Assembly (NCBI GenBank): GCA_947650285.1
Contig: CANTFL010001485.1
Location: forward strand, 1 to 64,000
Direction: 5' to 3'
Length of the DNA: 64,000 nucleotides
DNA from: Hyaloperonospora brassicae
Lineage: Eukaryota; Oomycota; Peronosporomycetes; Peronosporales; Peronosporaceae
Each line of letters opens with the position of its first letter. The stretch's first letter is position 1. Below the pieces are notes generated by a model that had not been told where the DNA came from, did not search any database, and worked only from the letters and a program-made list of their open reading frames with translations. Positions 10,426 to 21,977 of the stretch are shown piece after piece. Both the position numbers and the translations under genes were made by a program.

Positions 10426-12480
10426 TGGGTCTCGATGAAGGAATGACCGTTGAGGGGTCTGAAGCGTGAACATTCGCCCGGAGAGGGAACACAAAATGTA
10501 TCTGATTCTCGACGAGAGTGGAAACACACGCACGCACACGAACGCGCACGATGTGGTTTTCAAGAAAAGCGCGTTTTTGCCGATGTGGTTTTGTGTGAGA
10601 AAGCTTTTTTTATCAAACCAACAAAAGAAGAAGTCTTTTGAGCTTGCGAGATTGTAAAGGGCGCATTGGTTAACAGCGCTTTCGTGAAGATTTGTTTTCG
10701 CCATGTTCATGCACGTGCTACGCATGACATTCCTCAGTACATTCGACAGTCTCACAGCTCACGGGCTCAGCTCCACACACATATGCTACAAGCCGAAAGC
10801 AATGCGTTCTTTCCGACATTCAACTGGCTGGGACTACATTCTCTTTGAGACCGCCGAGCAGATTGCCATTTGCCAGGTTTGACCAAAGTTTGCTGGTTTT
10901 GCAAGACAGGAAATCGCTTCGCCATAACCTACAAGCGTCCAGACGGAGCAGATGCTACGTAGGCCAAACAATTGCACCTACAGCCCTGCCGAATGGAGCT
11001 TCTTCCTAAGTGAGCTATTTGTTGCCATAAGGCCGCTGCATGCACTGCAAGGTTGTGAATAACCTTTCGATCTCAGTAGCTGTAGTCAGGAAGTATTGTT
11101 CACCACGAACAGAACCTTTTGGTGGAATGGACAATTGCACTGCCGGGATCAGGTCTTGTCCATATTCACCCGACACGCCAGCAATACCTTCGTTTGCAGG
11201 AACTGCAAAGGACACACTGTGCAGGAGACCACAAGATGCGGGCAACAATTTGTAGGCAATCGCGTCACACGTCGTCGTCTGCCTGGTACAGGAGAAGTGT
11301 CATTCGTGTGAAGCGTTTCGTGCAGTCAGCACAGCGATTGTACTTTCGTCAGCATCTCAAGTACGTCGTGTAGCCTGTATCAAAGGATCACGTCAGCATC
11401 GAGCCCGGCTACAAGTTCATGTTCGCATTCGAAGGGCCGCGGCAGCTCTGTCGCGAGGCTGTCGCTGATCGTTTGGTTATAAACGTATCAATTTGTCGTT
11501 CTCAAAGTAGCCGTATACCAGTTGCTGACGGCCACAGCTTCCACAGCTTATCGCCATCCTTGGCCTTGTACAGAATCGCCCTTCTTTGCTTTCGAGTGCT
11601 CCCCTACAAACGAGGTGCTCCTCGTCAAGCCGCAAGCAAGATGGCCAGCGATGATTCGTCTTTGTGCTCGTCGACTGCAGTGAATGCTCATTTACAAGCA
11701 GCTCTTCCGCAGTTGCAGTCCCTAGCACGTCGTGTCAGCCGCTCTTCTAACATGATGCAACCCGATGTGGCGTAAGTTCAGCTCTTCATTCATACCATTT
11801 GCCATGTAAATGTCCATCACCAGTTTCACGTCCACCGTTTCCCGCCGAATATGGTCAATCTGGCATCAAGTCCAAATCTCACGTCGTCAGCTCATTCGTT
11901 CGTGCATGTTTCCAAAGAGCACACCCGTTTCAAATCAACGTCGGAGAGCTCGAAAAATTACTTGTGTGAATCGACTGACCTACTTGTGACTGACCGAGTA
12001 CTTGTCGTCGCAGGGACCCCACGTACATGATATAATGCAAGCCGACACTTGTGACAGCAATGTGTGTCCCTCTTGTGAAGTGACCGCAGACCATGGTCCT
12101 CACGAACGGTGCTCGATGACAAGTACGTTCACCATCGACGACTGTGTGCCACCTCACGCTTCTTGCAGCAACAACGAGTCGACCCTCATACTTTGCTCTG
12201 CTCCTTCCAGACCGCGACGGTTATTTATCAAAAGACCTGACCACCGTCGGGTCAAGCGCCCGACCACTTCGCACGAGTCGACTCAACTAAACGATGACAC
12301 GATATCTTCGTGCGCAAGAGAGATAGTGTCGCAGGACGACGCTGCGCTCTTCAAGTTTACGTCATTCAGTCCGAGCGGACGCTGTGGTTTCTGAACGGTT
12401 TCCGTTGGAACCCGCCGCCGCCGACTGAAGGGTCTACGTAAGTACTACCTTTGGCACTGCGCGTATAACTCTTCTGCGTC
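10426..12480. other. gene-poor stretch with one weak multi-exon candidate
   Basis: No recognised gene. The strongest hint is a plus-strand series: ATG at 11641 (MASDDSSLCSS...), a gtaagt donor at about 11772, candidate acceptors near 11822 and 12014, and an open frame to 12394. The joins give no known domain, so it is not called. A minus-strand frame, 11248-11015, reads like protein but has no motif. Confidence 0.4.
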
Positions 12481-12500
12481 TCATTTCTCAACTCGCAAGC
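12481..12500 (+). promoter_or_regulatory. possible oomycete initiator element
   Basis: TCATTTCTCAACTCGC resembles the oomycete initiator (TCATTY core) about 50 bp before the ATG at 12534. Match by eye only. Confidence 0.45.
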
Positions 12501-12533
12501 AATTGACCATCCGCTCTACTCTACATCCAACTC

Positions 12534-13049
12534 ATGAAATTCCTGAACCCTTTGGTGCTGGCTGTCGCGTTTGTCGCCGCGTCTGCAGACGAAAACTCGA
12601 CAAGCATTCTGCTCCCAATGAATATGTCGGCATCAGGCTCAATGGGTGTTGCTCCTGAAATGCCGAGCTCGTTGCTGGATTCTTTCGACGGATTGACCGG
12701 CTCGGAGCAGAGCGCTAGCGATTCCACGTCAGCTTCCAGTGAATCCTTTTCAGATGACTCCATGAGTTCATCTGTCTCCGCCTCCGGTAGCTCCGGTAGC
12801 TCCAAAAGCATGGACACGAGCATGTCGCTCAGCATCGACGGTTCCAGTGGCTCTGAGGACTTGACCATCGACAAACCCATCTGGTCGGAAGACAACTCGG
12901 GCAGCAGCTATTACAGCACGGAAGAGGCCGACAACCTTTTTGCCAGCGCGTCCACGGACTCGGGATCGAGCTCGGCCGCTACCAGCATCCAACGCGCTGC
13001 ATTCTACACGACGGCTTCGGTCGTTGTGGTCGCGGTAGCTCTTTTTTAG
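12534..13049 (+). CDS. secreted Ser-rich mucin-like protein, probable GPI anchor
   Basis: Single exon, 171 residues. The N-terminus MKFLNPLVLAVAFVAASADE is a signal peptide. The body is dominated by Ser, Gly, Asp and Thr with Met spaced through it (SSSVSASGSSGSSKSMD), with acceptor sites for heavy O-glycosylation. The last about 20 residues (AAFYTTASVVVVAVALF) are hydrophobic to the stop after small residues, as in GPI-attachment signals. This is the layout of oomycete cell-surface mucins or car-like adhesins, but no conserved globular domain is present, so the role in wall or adhesion is inferred. It is followed 0.5 kb later by a similar gene, suggesting a small tandem group. An AATAAA at 13099 may be the poly(A) signal. 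Confidence 0.8.
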   Translation: MKFLNPLVLAVAFVAASADENSTSILLPMNMSASGSMGVAPEMPSSLLDSFDGLTGSEQSASDSTSASSESFSDDSMSSSVSASGSSGSSKSMDTSMSLSIDGSSGSEDLTIDKPIWSEDNSGSSYYSTEEADNLFASASTDSGSSSAATSIQRAAFYTTASVVVVAVALF

Positions 13050-13546
13050 GACAAACTTACGTCAAACGATTGCATCACGCATAAGCGACCGCAATGTAAA
13101 TAAAGACATCACATTGACGCCAGAACGTACTACTTGTCTTGATGAATTGTTCAACCATTTTCTTGCTTGTGTTCGCACACCTTCTTCCACTTTCGGTCGA
13201 AATTGACTCACGTACGAGCTGTAAAACGACTGCCGCGTCGTGGACGGACGCAAGTGCCGCAAAGTGGTACGCTCACGGGGTGACAGGGATGCCAACGAAA
13301 CCCGTTTCTTCCGTTTCGCTCGGTCCAGTACCCCTAAAGAAAACGTGCTAACAGAAAATGCGTTGCGAAACGGCCGAAAAGTTCGTTCCTGTCCGTTTCG
13401 TGCCCGAGCCTTTCGCGTGTTTACTTGCTACTTTGGACAAGAGGAAGCAAGTCCACGGCCAAGTTCTTTCTCATTCGCACATTTGCACTCTAGCACTCGC
13501 ACTCACAGTCACACACCCCAGTCTCCCAGTCTCCCATTGATCCAAG
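13050..13546. other. spacer between the two mucin-like genes
   Basis: No gene seen. Holds an AATAAA (13099-13104) downstream of the first gene and the core promoter of the second. Confidence 0.6.
13471..13490 (+). promoter_or_regulatory. oomycete core promoter (initiator plus flanking region)
   Basis: TCATTCGCACATTTGC closely fits the oomycete 16-19 nt core promoter, in which a TCATTY initiator is followed at once by the flanking element with CAWTT. It lies about 75 bp before the ATG at 13547, a normal 5'UTR length in these organisms. Confidence 0.75.
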
Positions 13547-14236
13547 ATGATGAAGTTCTTTGCCACCGTCGTCATTGCGACTGCTCTCGCAGGACAAAAC
13601 GGTGCCCTTGCGCAGTCGTCTTCCACGATGACGTCGAACGAAGAGGCGATGGGTCCAGCAGCTCCATCAACGGGCGATGAAATGACGATGACGTCCAACG
13701 AAGACACGATGGGTCCAGCAGCTCCATCTACTGGAGATGAATCGATGACGGCGTCTAACGAAGACACGATGGGGCCGGCCCCATCTACGGGAGATGAAAC
13801 GATGATGGCATCCAACGAAGACACGATGGGGCCGGCTCCAACCACTGGCGGTGAAGCGACGACAACCACCGACGAGGCGACGACTCCAGCTCCAGCTACT
13901 GGAGACCAAATGATGGCGAACAACTCGACGGCGACGACGGACGATCCAAGTTCGACCAACGGCGACGGCACGATGGGCAACGGCGAAGCCGCCACGAACG
14001 ACTGGAGCGGTACGGACACAGGTAACACGGGGGGCGACATGCCCAGCTGGGCGGGTAGCATGGGAGCATCGGAGTTTGCTGGAAGTGTGGGCTCTGCTAG
14101 CGGCTCTGGAGTCGGTAATACTGACGTCGGTGACGAGTCCTCGAGCTCTAGTACCAGCGGAGCCGTCGGCATGCAGTCGTTCACGCTCACGGCGTCGAGT
14201 GTTGCGGCCGGTCTTGCTGCTGCTTTCTTCTTCTAA
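13547..14236 (+). CDS. secreted mucin-like protein with TSNEDTMGPAPSTGDE repeats
   Basis: Single exon, 229 residues. MMKFFATVVIATALAGQNG is a signal peptide with cleavage probably after ALA. Residues 28-105 are four tandem units of 19-20 residues based on MTSNEDTMGPAAPSTGDE (DNA 13628-13861). A Thr/Ala/Pro-rich segment follows, then a Gly/Ser-rich region and a final hydrophobic stretch (VAAGLAAAFFF) fitting a GPI signal. It is probably an O-glycosylated surface protein. Units are close to identical in protein and DNA, so copy number may vary among isolates. A core promoter lies at 13471 and AATAAA at 14276. No catalytic or binding domain is visible. Confidence 0.82.
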   Translation: MMKFFATVVIATALAGQNGALAQSSSTMTSNEEAMGPAAPSTGDEMTMTSNEDTMGPAAPSTGDESMTASNEDTMGPAPSTGDETMMASNEDTMGPAPTTGGEATTTTDEATTPAPATGDQMMANNSTATTDDPSSTNGDGTMGNGEAATNDWSGTDTGNTGGDMPSWAGSMGASEFAGSVGSASGSGVGNTDVGDESSSSSTSGAVGMQSFTLTASSVAAGLAAAFFF

Positions 14237-17076
14237 GTGCTCAACTTAAGAGCGCTGTTTACAAACTTGTAGCTCAATAAACACGATCAACATGATCCTT
14301 GAATTTGAAAGACTCGTCGGTCGAGTTGATGATGCACTTGAGTATGGTGACGCCTATCTCGATAAGAACGGGCGCTGTGAAAGAGGCGTCTCGAGCTTAG
14401 TCCCGATCTTGCTGCGTTCCCACTTGTCGAAACGCAAGTCATGCCATTCACGCTTGTATCCACCCGTCTTCTTGTCATCGAGGGATACAGAAGATACCCA
14501 CAACCTTTTACTCGTGTTACGGACTTGAGCAAAAGGTGAAGGACAATCTGTCGAGCACGTTTCTGTGCGACAACTTTGTCCATTTCATCTATCCAAGACT
14601 TTCTTTCGTCGCTCGACGATCTCGGGCCTGCCGAATCTGCTGTGTCTATCCCCTTCGCCACGCGCGCTTGCTCGATCCGTGCTCGACGTGAGGACGAGTT
14701 TGCTCGTCTTGTTGACCCAAAGAAAAGGCCATCTCGTGAGTTGCGTGCTAGGTAGATGATTGATTGAATCCGTACCATAAGTCGCACGGACAAGTCTTCC
14801 GCGTTTACAAGTCTTATTGCAGGCATTATTGTCGCTTATTCGATTCGTTGAGACCACTTCAGGTGTCGACAGACTCGCTGGCGACACTTGTATCACTCAG
14901 ACACAAGCTCTCCTTCTTCCTGACTGTATGTCGTTGATGTGTCTCTTGCGCAATGCACGCAATCGTGTTGTTCATCGGCACTGCAGATGCTGCAATCTCG
15001 TCCGTTCGTCCTGCTGTCAATGCAACAGCTGTGACAAGTGAGTCGTGGTCAGCACTTCAACTGCAAGACCTGTTGCAGGTCAAATGCGCCCGCACTTGAT
15101 TGGCTGAAATGAAAAAACGGTATAGCCGGATTACAAATCGAGGGATCCGCGGGTAGAGGGACAGAAGATGAGACTGAAGACAGGTGATGGACTATCAGAA
15201 GTGCTTTCTATCGCATGCTTGTCATATAAGGTTGAGGGATCCACGACCAAGTGTCATCCGTTATAATCATGTGCAAGATCGCTGAAGGCTCCTTGATCAG
15301 GAACACAGCGATGGTTATGGCATCGGTGGTCGCTTTGAGACTTTGCATGACACACGCTTCGAGATCGTCTTGTGATCTCGCCAGCAGTCGAGACCGCACG
15401 AGTGACGGTATCGCCAGAGCTTCGCGATTTGCACAGCTAAAGGACCGGCTGGAGTCCGCTAGCTAAGAAACGGGAGTTTCCGTCGATATTGAGGTTTCCT
15501 TTAACCCGTGACACGTCGGAAGGACAAGGTGACTCTTTGTCATTGGAACGCGTCGCAATGATAAACGTTCAGCTGCTTGGTGACGACTCGGTACGCCTTC
15601 CAAACTTGGCAGTTCGATGCCTATTGTCATGGTTCCATAGCAAGGTGGAAGATGCTGCGCCGCTGTTCTTTGCCACAAATTCTTGCTACTTATCTCACCC
15701 GATAGATCCAATAAGGGCTTTGATATTGTTGTGTATTGCTGGCGTTGTATGTAGCTAGAGCACACCCTAAGCCATCGCCGTAAGAATGGAGGCATGGGGG
15801 AAAATATCTGGCATCTCCCCCCATACCAACGATGTCGGAGATGGGCCAATGAGACCAATGCGTGATGCCGAACGTGTGCAGTTCAACTCGACGCTCCCCC
15901 TCAGACGCCGTATCTAGCTCCTATGGCTTTGTAAGAATTAATTGGTGCTCCCCGTCGTCCTGCTGCAATCGACTGTCGTAACCGTTATCATGACGACGAC
16001 GTCGGTATCCCTCGATCAGCCATAGATGACGACCGGCCGTTACCATCTCATGCATCCAACTGTATTGGTTTCGTTCCGCGTGCGTCTGTCCGACCGTCTG
16101 TCCGGACATCAGGATCCAAGCAAATCGCTGCCGACTGACGGTGTGAAGAGCGACAGAAGATTGTGACTACGGGACAGAAAGAGCACCGACCATTTGCACC
16201 TGAATTATCGCATACATCCTACATGCTCGGAGACAAGCAGGCCAGCGGATATGTGCCGTACGCCTATGTCAGCACGAAGAATAGAACACAAGCTGAAAGA
16301 AATGAACACACCCGACGCAACGTCGCTCAGGGTGGCATGATCGGCGGACAGATGATCGTCATCAGCAACGCGAATGTAGGCAGGTATACAGGAAAGCAAA
16401 AGGCTTGCACCATTTGCCGCACTGGTCGCTAGAGACTCGATGGTCACCACACGGCGATGCAAGCTTAAGCCAAGACGCTCGTCATTTCCTATGGGTGGCC
16501 CTGCAGTAAGTCAGTTGACAATGACGTTCACGGCGTCAACTAAGTCTCTAGCATCCTCTTGTCGCGGCGTTGTGCGTGTCCAGAAGCGGAGTCGCACCTT
16601 CAACTGATTCCAAGAAAGTGTCGTGGCTCTGTTACGCCTGGCTGGATTTGCCAACAAACGTCGACGCTGCCACACCTTTGTATCCGCAAGGAAACGACAT
16701 TCATGAAGAGCAACAACACATCCGAAAACGAATGGTGCGTCAAATAGTTGTAAGTTCACGATTGATCAGCCATGTCATGCGCATGTTGCGCACAGTATCG
16801 ATAATACGCGTCGCTGAATGCGTGTCGAACTGGCATGTCGCCATTCGAAAGAGAAGATGCTCGACTGAGCCTGAGCACGATGGTCGTGTTTGTCTGTAGT
16901 AAAAGCCAAAGGTTTGCTTGCACCGCCAATTACGAATCGAAGCTAGCAAGAAGACGAGGAGAGGCAGATGTGCATGCAGCATATATTCGTTTATCGCCGT
17001 CTGTCGTTCACCTGTCACGTCCAATGCCTCTGAGCCAAGGAAGGTGACATGAAACAACCGATCTCTCCAACATTGC
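14237..17076. other. 2.8-kb gap, no gene recognised
   Basis: Many frames of 60-180 codons on both strands overlap and contradict one another, and none carries a motif I know. The minus frame 14826-14287 and plus frames near 14600-15040 look coding-like in patches (a Cys-rich CRCCNLVRSSCCQCNSC run near 15000) but break repeatedly. This may be a decayed multi-exon gene or old transposon. Confidence 0.45.
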
Positions 17077-17910
17077 TCAGCAGTTCTGATGAGGCTGTTC
17101 GTTCGGGCAGGCGCCGTTGGACACTTTCGTTAGGTGTAGATCCGGATTGTTACAGCTTGCGACTTCCAGCTTACACTCGCTGCCGTACGTGATGTCGTCT
17201 GATCCACACACAGGGTCAAACACGGCGGGACAAACATCCGGGCAGGATGCCACGTCTTTGCCTGAGTCCGTCGTCGTCTCGTTCGCTGCCGAGCTCCCTT
17301 CAACAGTCTTGCAAGCTCCTTCGTACGCCAAAGTGAGGCTGGGAACGTACGATGCGATAGCGCGCAGCAGGCAACTGTTGTTGTGCGTGACACCGTCCGA
17401 GCCACATACGGGCTCGAACGTCTCGGCGCACAAGTCCGGGTAGTCACTGAAGGTATCGCTTGGACCAGAAGAAGGGGAGGGATCGGGGCACTGTCCTTCC
17501 GACGTCTGCGTGACGGTACCTCCGCTTTCGCATTGGGCGATTTCAAGCAGACAGCCGTTACCGTACGTGATGCCGTCTGATCCACACACGGGAGCAAAGT
17601 TGTAGGGACACGCTTTGCCGCAGACTGCGGGCAACGAAATCGGCACTCCGCTTTTCTCATGAGGTGTCTCTGAAAGCCGTCGTGTAAGCGACTCGAGTTC
17701 TTCATCCTTGCACACGCCTTTGAACTTGACCGTGACTTCCACCAGACTGTTGCAGTTCATGGATTCCAGTTGGCATTGGCTCGCGTACGTTCTCCCGTCG
17801 GAGCCGCAGACAGGAACTAGGAGACGTGTGCAGGCGAATGGACATCCTGTGCCGCGACTCGGCACAATTGCGGCTGTAGCGACGAGCACAAGTCGAATGG
17901 AGAGCTTCAT
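17077..17910 (-). CDS. secreted four-domain Kazal-like serine protease inhibitor (EPI-like)
   Basis: Single exon, 277 residues. The start at 17910 gives a good signal peptide, MKLSIRLVLVATAAIVPSRG; the open frame upstream lacks one. Four Kazal domains follow, each with the core PVCGSDG or PVCGSDD. Domains 1, 2 and 4 have six Cys. Domain 3 has four: it lacks Cys1 and Cys5, which pair with each other in the fold. By Kazal numbering the P1 residues are Arg (CTR), Tyr (CPY), Glu (CAE) and Ala (CPA), so the domains should differ in target. Oomycete EPI proteins act in the plant apoplast against host subtilisin-like proteases; that role is inferred by similarity. The linkers are acidic and Ser/Thr-rich. 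Confidence 0.93.
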   Translation of the reverse strand: MKLSIRLVLVATAAIVPSRGTGCPFACTRLLVPVCGSDGRTYASQCQLESMNCNSLVEVTVKFKGVCKDEELESLTRRLSETPHEKSGVPISLPAVCGKACPYNFAPVCGSDGITYGNGCLLEIAQCESGGTVTQTSEGQCPDPSPSSGPSDTFSDYPDLCAETFEPVCGSDGVTHNNSCLLRAIASYVPSLTLAYEGACKTVEGSSAANETTTDSGKDVASCPDVCPAVFDPVCGSDDITYGSECKLEVASCNNPDLHLTKVSNGACPNEQPHQNC

Positions 17911-20057
17911 CTCGGTCACGGTTGGACGTTTGAGGGTTGTCAGAAAGTTGTAAAGTGAGTGAGGAAGGCAGAATCGCACCGACGAAAACGAAGAAATGCG
18001 GTTGCTGGTGAGGTAGGGAAGACAGCTCGCATCGAAAGACTGTCCTCATGCGTCACTCGCGAAAGCTGCTACTCGTGTCTCTTGAACCGATGATTTCGCC
18101 TATTCGTTTGTACGTGCTGGACGGAAGAGACACTCGTTCGAGCAGAGAGCTGGGAACATGTCGGAAAGGAAAGATTTTCAACACCTGCTCACGTTACACA
18201 CATGACACGTACAGCACGTGCATCCAGTAGCTAGTGGGACTCTACTTGCGAAGGGTGAGCTTTCCGACTCCATTTCAGATTCATGATCGAGTGAATGCAT
18301 TCCTCGATGGGTTAACTCAGCCTTCGTGTGCGTCCGCCCCTCTTTCTTGCTCAGAAGTCCTGTTGCTTTTACAAACACATACACACAGCGCAGGATCGCT
18401 GGATCGAGAAAGAGACAAGCAGAAGGTATATCCTTGCTTACAAAACACTACGAACGCGCTTGAGCTCGATTGAGCTAACTCCACCGAATGCACAACAGTG
18501 TTTGGCATACTTGACACGCTTTGTAAACACTGCCAACCAGTGATGAAGCTGCTTTACAGCATAACGTCCACGAAGTGTAGAATGGTGGAGAGAATTGTTG
18601 CTCTAACACAAACAGCACTTGCTTTCTTCCACCTGGCAACGTACCAACGTGCCCGGGATGTTCGTGTCGCTACCCTCGTCGGGAAGCTCCTCCGACTTTG
18701 TCGTGTGCAACGAACTCCAATGAGAGAAGATCACTTGCAAGCCGAAACTGCAGACGGTCAAAGCTCGAAAAGGTCAATCCTGTTGATGCATTCACCTGCT
18801 CAATTTGGACAACTGGAAACAATTGGCACTAAGTCGCACCATACGCAGCCGGTTACCTGCTGCTTCTTGTTGTGGTATGGCTTTGTCCATCCTCAACATC
18901 ATTTTGTCTTCAGCTCTTTCAGACCGTCGAGTCGTTTGTGCATTCTGTACGCCTGTATGCGATACCTCTTGCAACGCTCTTTTGCACCGGCCTGCAGGAC
19001 GCCAGAGACCCGAACGTCACAATAACAAACGCGGCGTCTAATTGCCACAATCGAATGAGATCGATCTAGGGATGCACATCGCTAGCAAACGAAGTGAAAG
19101 AAGGAGGAAAGTTTGCCACATCCTCTGTGACTTGTGCTTGTCTGAATTGACCTTGCACCTTGAATTCGATCCAGGCCACCGATCACTGCAAATGGCTTTT
19201 CATCGACAACCAAGTTGCAGACGTACGCACATGTTGTCCCTTCGGCCAGCATGAACGGTCGACGTGCTGGATCTGTGTGCTACCCTCGCGGTAGTAATTT
19301 GATGTAGTAGTTCGGCTTTCGCCGGACGACGGCTGATCCATTTGCTCTTGCACACGTTAGCACTGCATCTTTAACCTGTCAATTACATTGCACGACCTTA
19401 CCTTACGACGACTTCGATGCGGGTCGCAATCGACTGAGTGTACCTCCGAGCTACATTCAGCTGTAATTGTCTTCTTGTTGAGAAGTCTACGTGACGCTCT
19501 GTGTGCAGATTGCTCTTTGCATCGTATACTTCTAGTCCAGTGCTGAGACATTGTTGCTCTGTTCGCCCTATCTTCTTCTACCGCAAACGCCAAGGCACTT
19601 AGATCTTGTAGTTGTTCGCGTATTCAATACCGACATTTCATTCTCACCAGTCTTCCTGCAACGAGGTTGCATCAAAGTCAAGCAGCTGCAGGGAATGCAA
19701 TGTGGAGGCTACCGTTTCGAGATCGCTGATACTAAGACAGGCGCTTCGTTGACGGAGAAAGCCACAAACACCCTCATTTGCTACTCGATTGCTTGCTAGT
19801 AGAGACGGAGGTGCTACTCAACAGTAGTGCTTCTCAATAACTCGCGTATCGACTATCGTATGAAGCATGTAGCCTCGCAAGAACAGCAGACATCACGCAG
19901 ATGTAGAAAGGCACATCGCCATTATTACCGAACATGCAAGCATCGCGCACGACACTGGAGAAGCGCACCATGCAGTTGGGTCGCGTTGTGACCCCATGCC
20001 GTCTTTCCTGTCAAGCACGCCTCTTGAGCTGTATACTAGCAAAAGTCGATGCAGCAT
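17911..20057. other. 2.1-kb gap, no gene recognised
   Basis: Proximal part is the Kazal gene promoter. The longest frame (18498-19025, plus, 175 codons) shows no known domain, and the sequence around it has several splice-like signals but no consistent protein. Possibly a decayed gene. Confidence 0.45.
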
Positions 20058-21857
20058 TCATACTTGCCATGATAAATCGCATACAAGAGATACGTGGTCC
20101 GACGGAAAAGTAGACGATGGCAGTGCAACTTCGTGACTCACTTCCTCTTCGGTGAAAAATGGGAACACATCACGAACTTGTAACGCCTTCGATCCAACCA
20201 TGATGTAGTCCAGAGTGTCCACAAATGACTTCACAAAATTCGTGAATGCTGGGATTCCACACGCACTTACTAAGCAAAGATCGTGCACCAATCGATTCGG
20301 ACGGACTTGTGTAGTGCTTTCCACGCGGCTATTCGCGTCAGACCCATCACTTTGAGGTGTTTTCCATCGAAACGACGGTGCTTCCTGCCAGTGACAGTTT
20401 GTAGAATCGATTTGGCCATCCAAGAGGAACGCAACCAACGGTGCTTTAGGGTGTGCGTTCCAGTCCCCACACATGACGACAGCAGCATCTCCATATCCAG
20501 ATACTGCTTTCCGCTGGCTTACACACTCCACCACTGCAGCACCTTGCAGCAATCGAATCAAGTGTGCATCTCCCCGGTAGAAAAGATGCGTGTTCGATAA
20601 AATGATACGTCGTGCTGGGTCCGCCTTGGAACGCAAGACAAAAATCTGAGCAATCGACGGAATCCGTTTTATGCCCGCAGCGATGTCAGGAAAATCTTGC
20701 AGCAGCTCTTGTGAGGCGGAATTTGTCGAGGTCGTGACCGCCGCAGTGAGGTCAACGGTATCTTCCTCAACCACTTCGAAGCAGGCCGTTCTGATAAAAG
20801 TCGCGCAGCCTTCGTTTGTCGTGCCCGTTTTGTCCGAGTAAAATCCATGGTAGCCACTCAACGACAGCATCGGTTGAAAGAATCTCTTGTACACGTGTTC
20901 ACCCATTTCCTGCAGACAAATTATGTCGCTATTGTTCTCTTCAATTTCCTGCAAGATCAGTTGCATTCGACGCGACTCCTTCATGACGCGTGCGTTGACA
21001 TACGGAAACATGTTTTTCTGTGCACGTTCCGAAGTCGCATAGCCGTCATACAGCACATTGTAGCTCATGACTCGAAACGCGTCTGCCACGTCCGGATACT
21101 TTTCACCAGCAGCTACCACACCCATGCGTCTTCGGTCCTTGAACACGTCTCGATTTGGTCCAGGCAACACGGGCGTCGTCACTCTTCCAGCCTTGTGATC
21201 TCGTGCGAGCTCCAAGCTCGCGTCTGCTGCAGGTCCACGACACTCTACATAAAACCTACAGCCAATATCGTTTTCCGTCGGCGTGTATCTTCGTTCACTG
21301 TTCACCAACGTCCTATCACTCTGCTCCTCGTCGTCCTCGTCGTCAATCTTCGTATTGATACGAAACCACTGCCACGAACATTCGTCAACTCTACAAAACT
21401 CCGTCTCGACCAAAGGGATCACTGCGATGCCAGCCATCAATGGATCCGGCACCTTCAGTCCCTTCACGATCGGCTGGTTGTGCAGAACCACAAATGTCTC
21501 TGTTCCAATGTCCAGTCTCTTAGTGCGCATCAACGCGTCGCCAACCGTCGCGCCTTTCGCAGCGATTTCGTTGCCTTCGCCATCGTAGAACCTGACGGAA
21601 ACTGTAGGCGCTGGTCCACCTGATGGTCCATGTTTATGCTTCTTTTGCTGCTGCTGCTTCTTCCTCTTGTTCTTCTTGTGTCCTGTTGACACAGTGGACG
21701 CCATAAGCTGCAGGCGGTAGCGCACGCGCTCGACCTTCTCATCCACAGGTCGGACAAACGTCTTCTGCTCGTTGTGCAGACGTAACCGCAGCGTCAGATG
21801 CGACGCTAGCGGCGCGAAGCTCACGTGGGCCACGCGCGCAGCAGCAGTCGCAGCCAT
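20058..21857 (-). CDS. PDE12-like 2',5'-phosphodiesterase / poly(A) exonuclease (EEP family)
   Basis: Single exon, 599 residues. The C-terminal 350 residues are an endonuclease/exonuclease/phosphatase domain: MSYNVLYDGYA, DIICLQEMGEHVY (Mg-binding Glu), SNTHLFYRGDAHLIRL, VVMCGDWNAHP, DTLDYIMVG and PSDHVSLVCDL (catalytic His). The N-terminal half has the immunoglobulin-like region seen in PDE12 (VSVRFYDGEGNEI; SWQWFR). A Lys/Gln-rich stretch (KKNKRKKQQQQKKHKH) separates two N-terminal parts. PDE12 trims oligo- and poly(A) and degrades 2-5A in mitochondria of animals. The first residues here (MAATAAARVAHVSF) are compatible with mitochondrial import, but this is not shown. Its start lies 120 bp from the NYN-KH gene on the other strand. 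Confidence 0.92.
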   Translation of the reverse strand: MAATAAARVAHVSFAPLASHLTLRLRLHNEQKTFVRPVDEKVERVRYRLQLMASTVSTGHKKNKRKKQQQQKKHKHGPSGGPAPTVSVRFYDGEGNEIAAKGATVGDALMRTKRLDIGTETFVVLHNQPIVKGLKVPDPLMAGIAVIPLVETEFCRVDECSWQWFRINTKIDDEDDEEQSDRTLVNSERRYTPTENDIGCRFYVECRGPAADASLELARDHKAGRVTTPVLPGPNRDVFKDRRRMGVVAAGEKYPDVADAFRVMSYNVLYDGYATSERAQKNMFPYVNARVMKESRRMQLILQEIEENNSDIICLQEMGEHVYKRFFQPMLSLSGYHGFYSDKTGTTNEGCATFIRTACFEVVEEDTVDLTAAVTTSTNSASQELLQDFPDIAAGIKRIPSIAQIFVLRSKADPARRIILSNTHLFYRGDAHLIRLLQGAAVVECVSQRKAVSGYGDAAVVMCGDWNAHPKAPLVAFLLDGQIDSTNCHWQEAPSFRWKTPQSDGSDANSRVESTTQVRPNRLVHDLCLVSACGIPAFTNFVKSFVDTLDYIMVGSKALQVRDVFPFFTEEEVSHEVALPSSTFPSDHVSLVCDLSWQV

Positions 21858-21977
21858 TCGCGTTCAAGAGCTCCCGTCGCCGAACGGTTCGGCTTTTCAG
21901 CCAATCAGAAGATGGCGCTGACTTTCGTGCAATCACCGACCAGAGCGCTCAGATGTCTCAGAGTTTGCAAGTCGAGC
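21858..21977. promoter_or_regulatory. bidirectional promoter, PDE12-like / NYN-KH
   Basis: A 120-bp gap between divergent ATGs, with a CCAAT box at 21901-21905 (CAGCCAATCAG). Both genes encode RNA-degrading enzymes, so co-expression would make sense. Shared use is inferred. Confidence 0.6.

Noticed and set aside
11015..11248. Minus-strand frame that reads like protein (GIAGVSGEYGQDLIPAVQL)
   Set aside because: Only 77 codons, no family recognised, and no splice partners that extend it.
11641..12394. Possible three- or four-exon plus-strand gene
   Set aside because: Splice-like signals exist, but each choice of joins gives a different protein and none has a domain.
18498..19025. 175-codon plus-strand frame
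   Set aside because: No domain, no signal peptide, composition like surrounding noncoding DNA.
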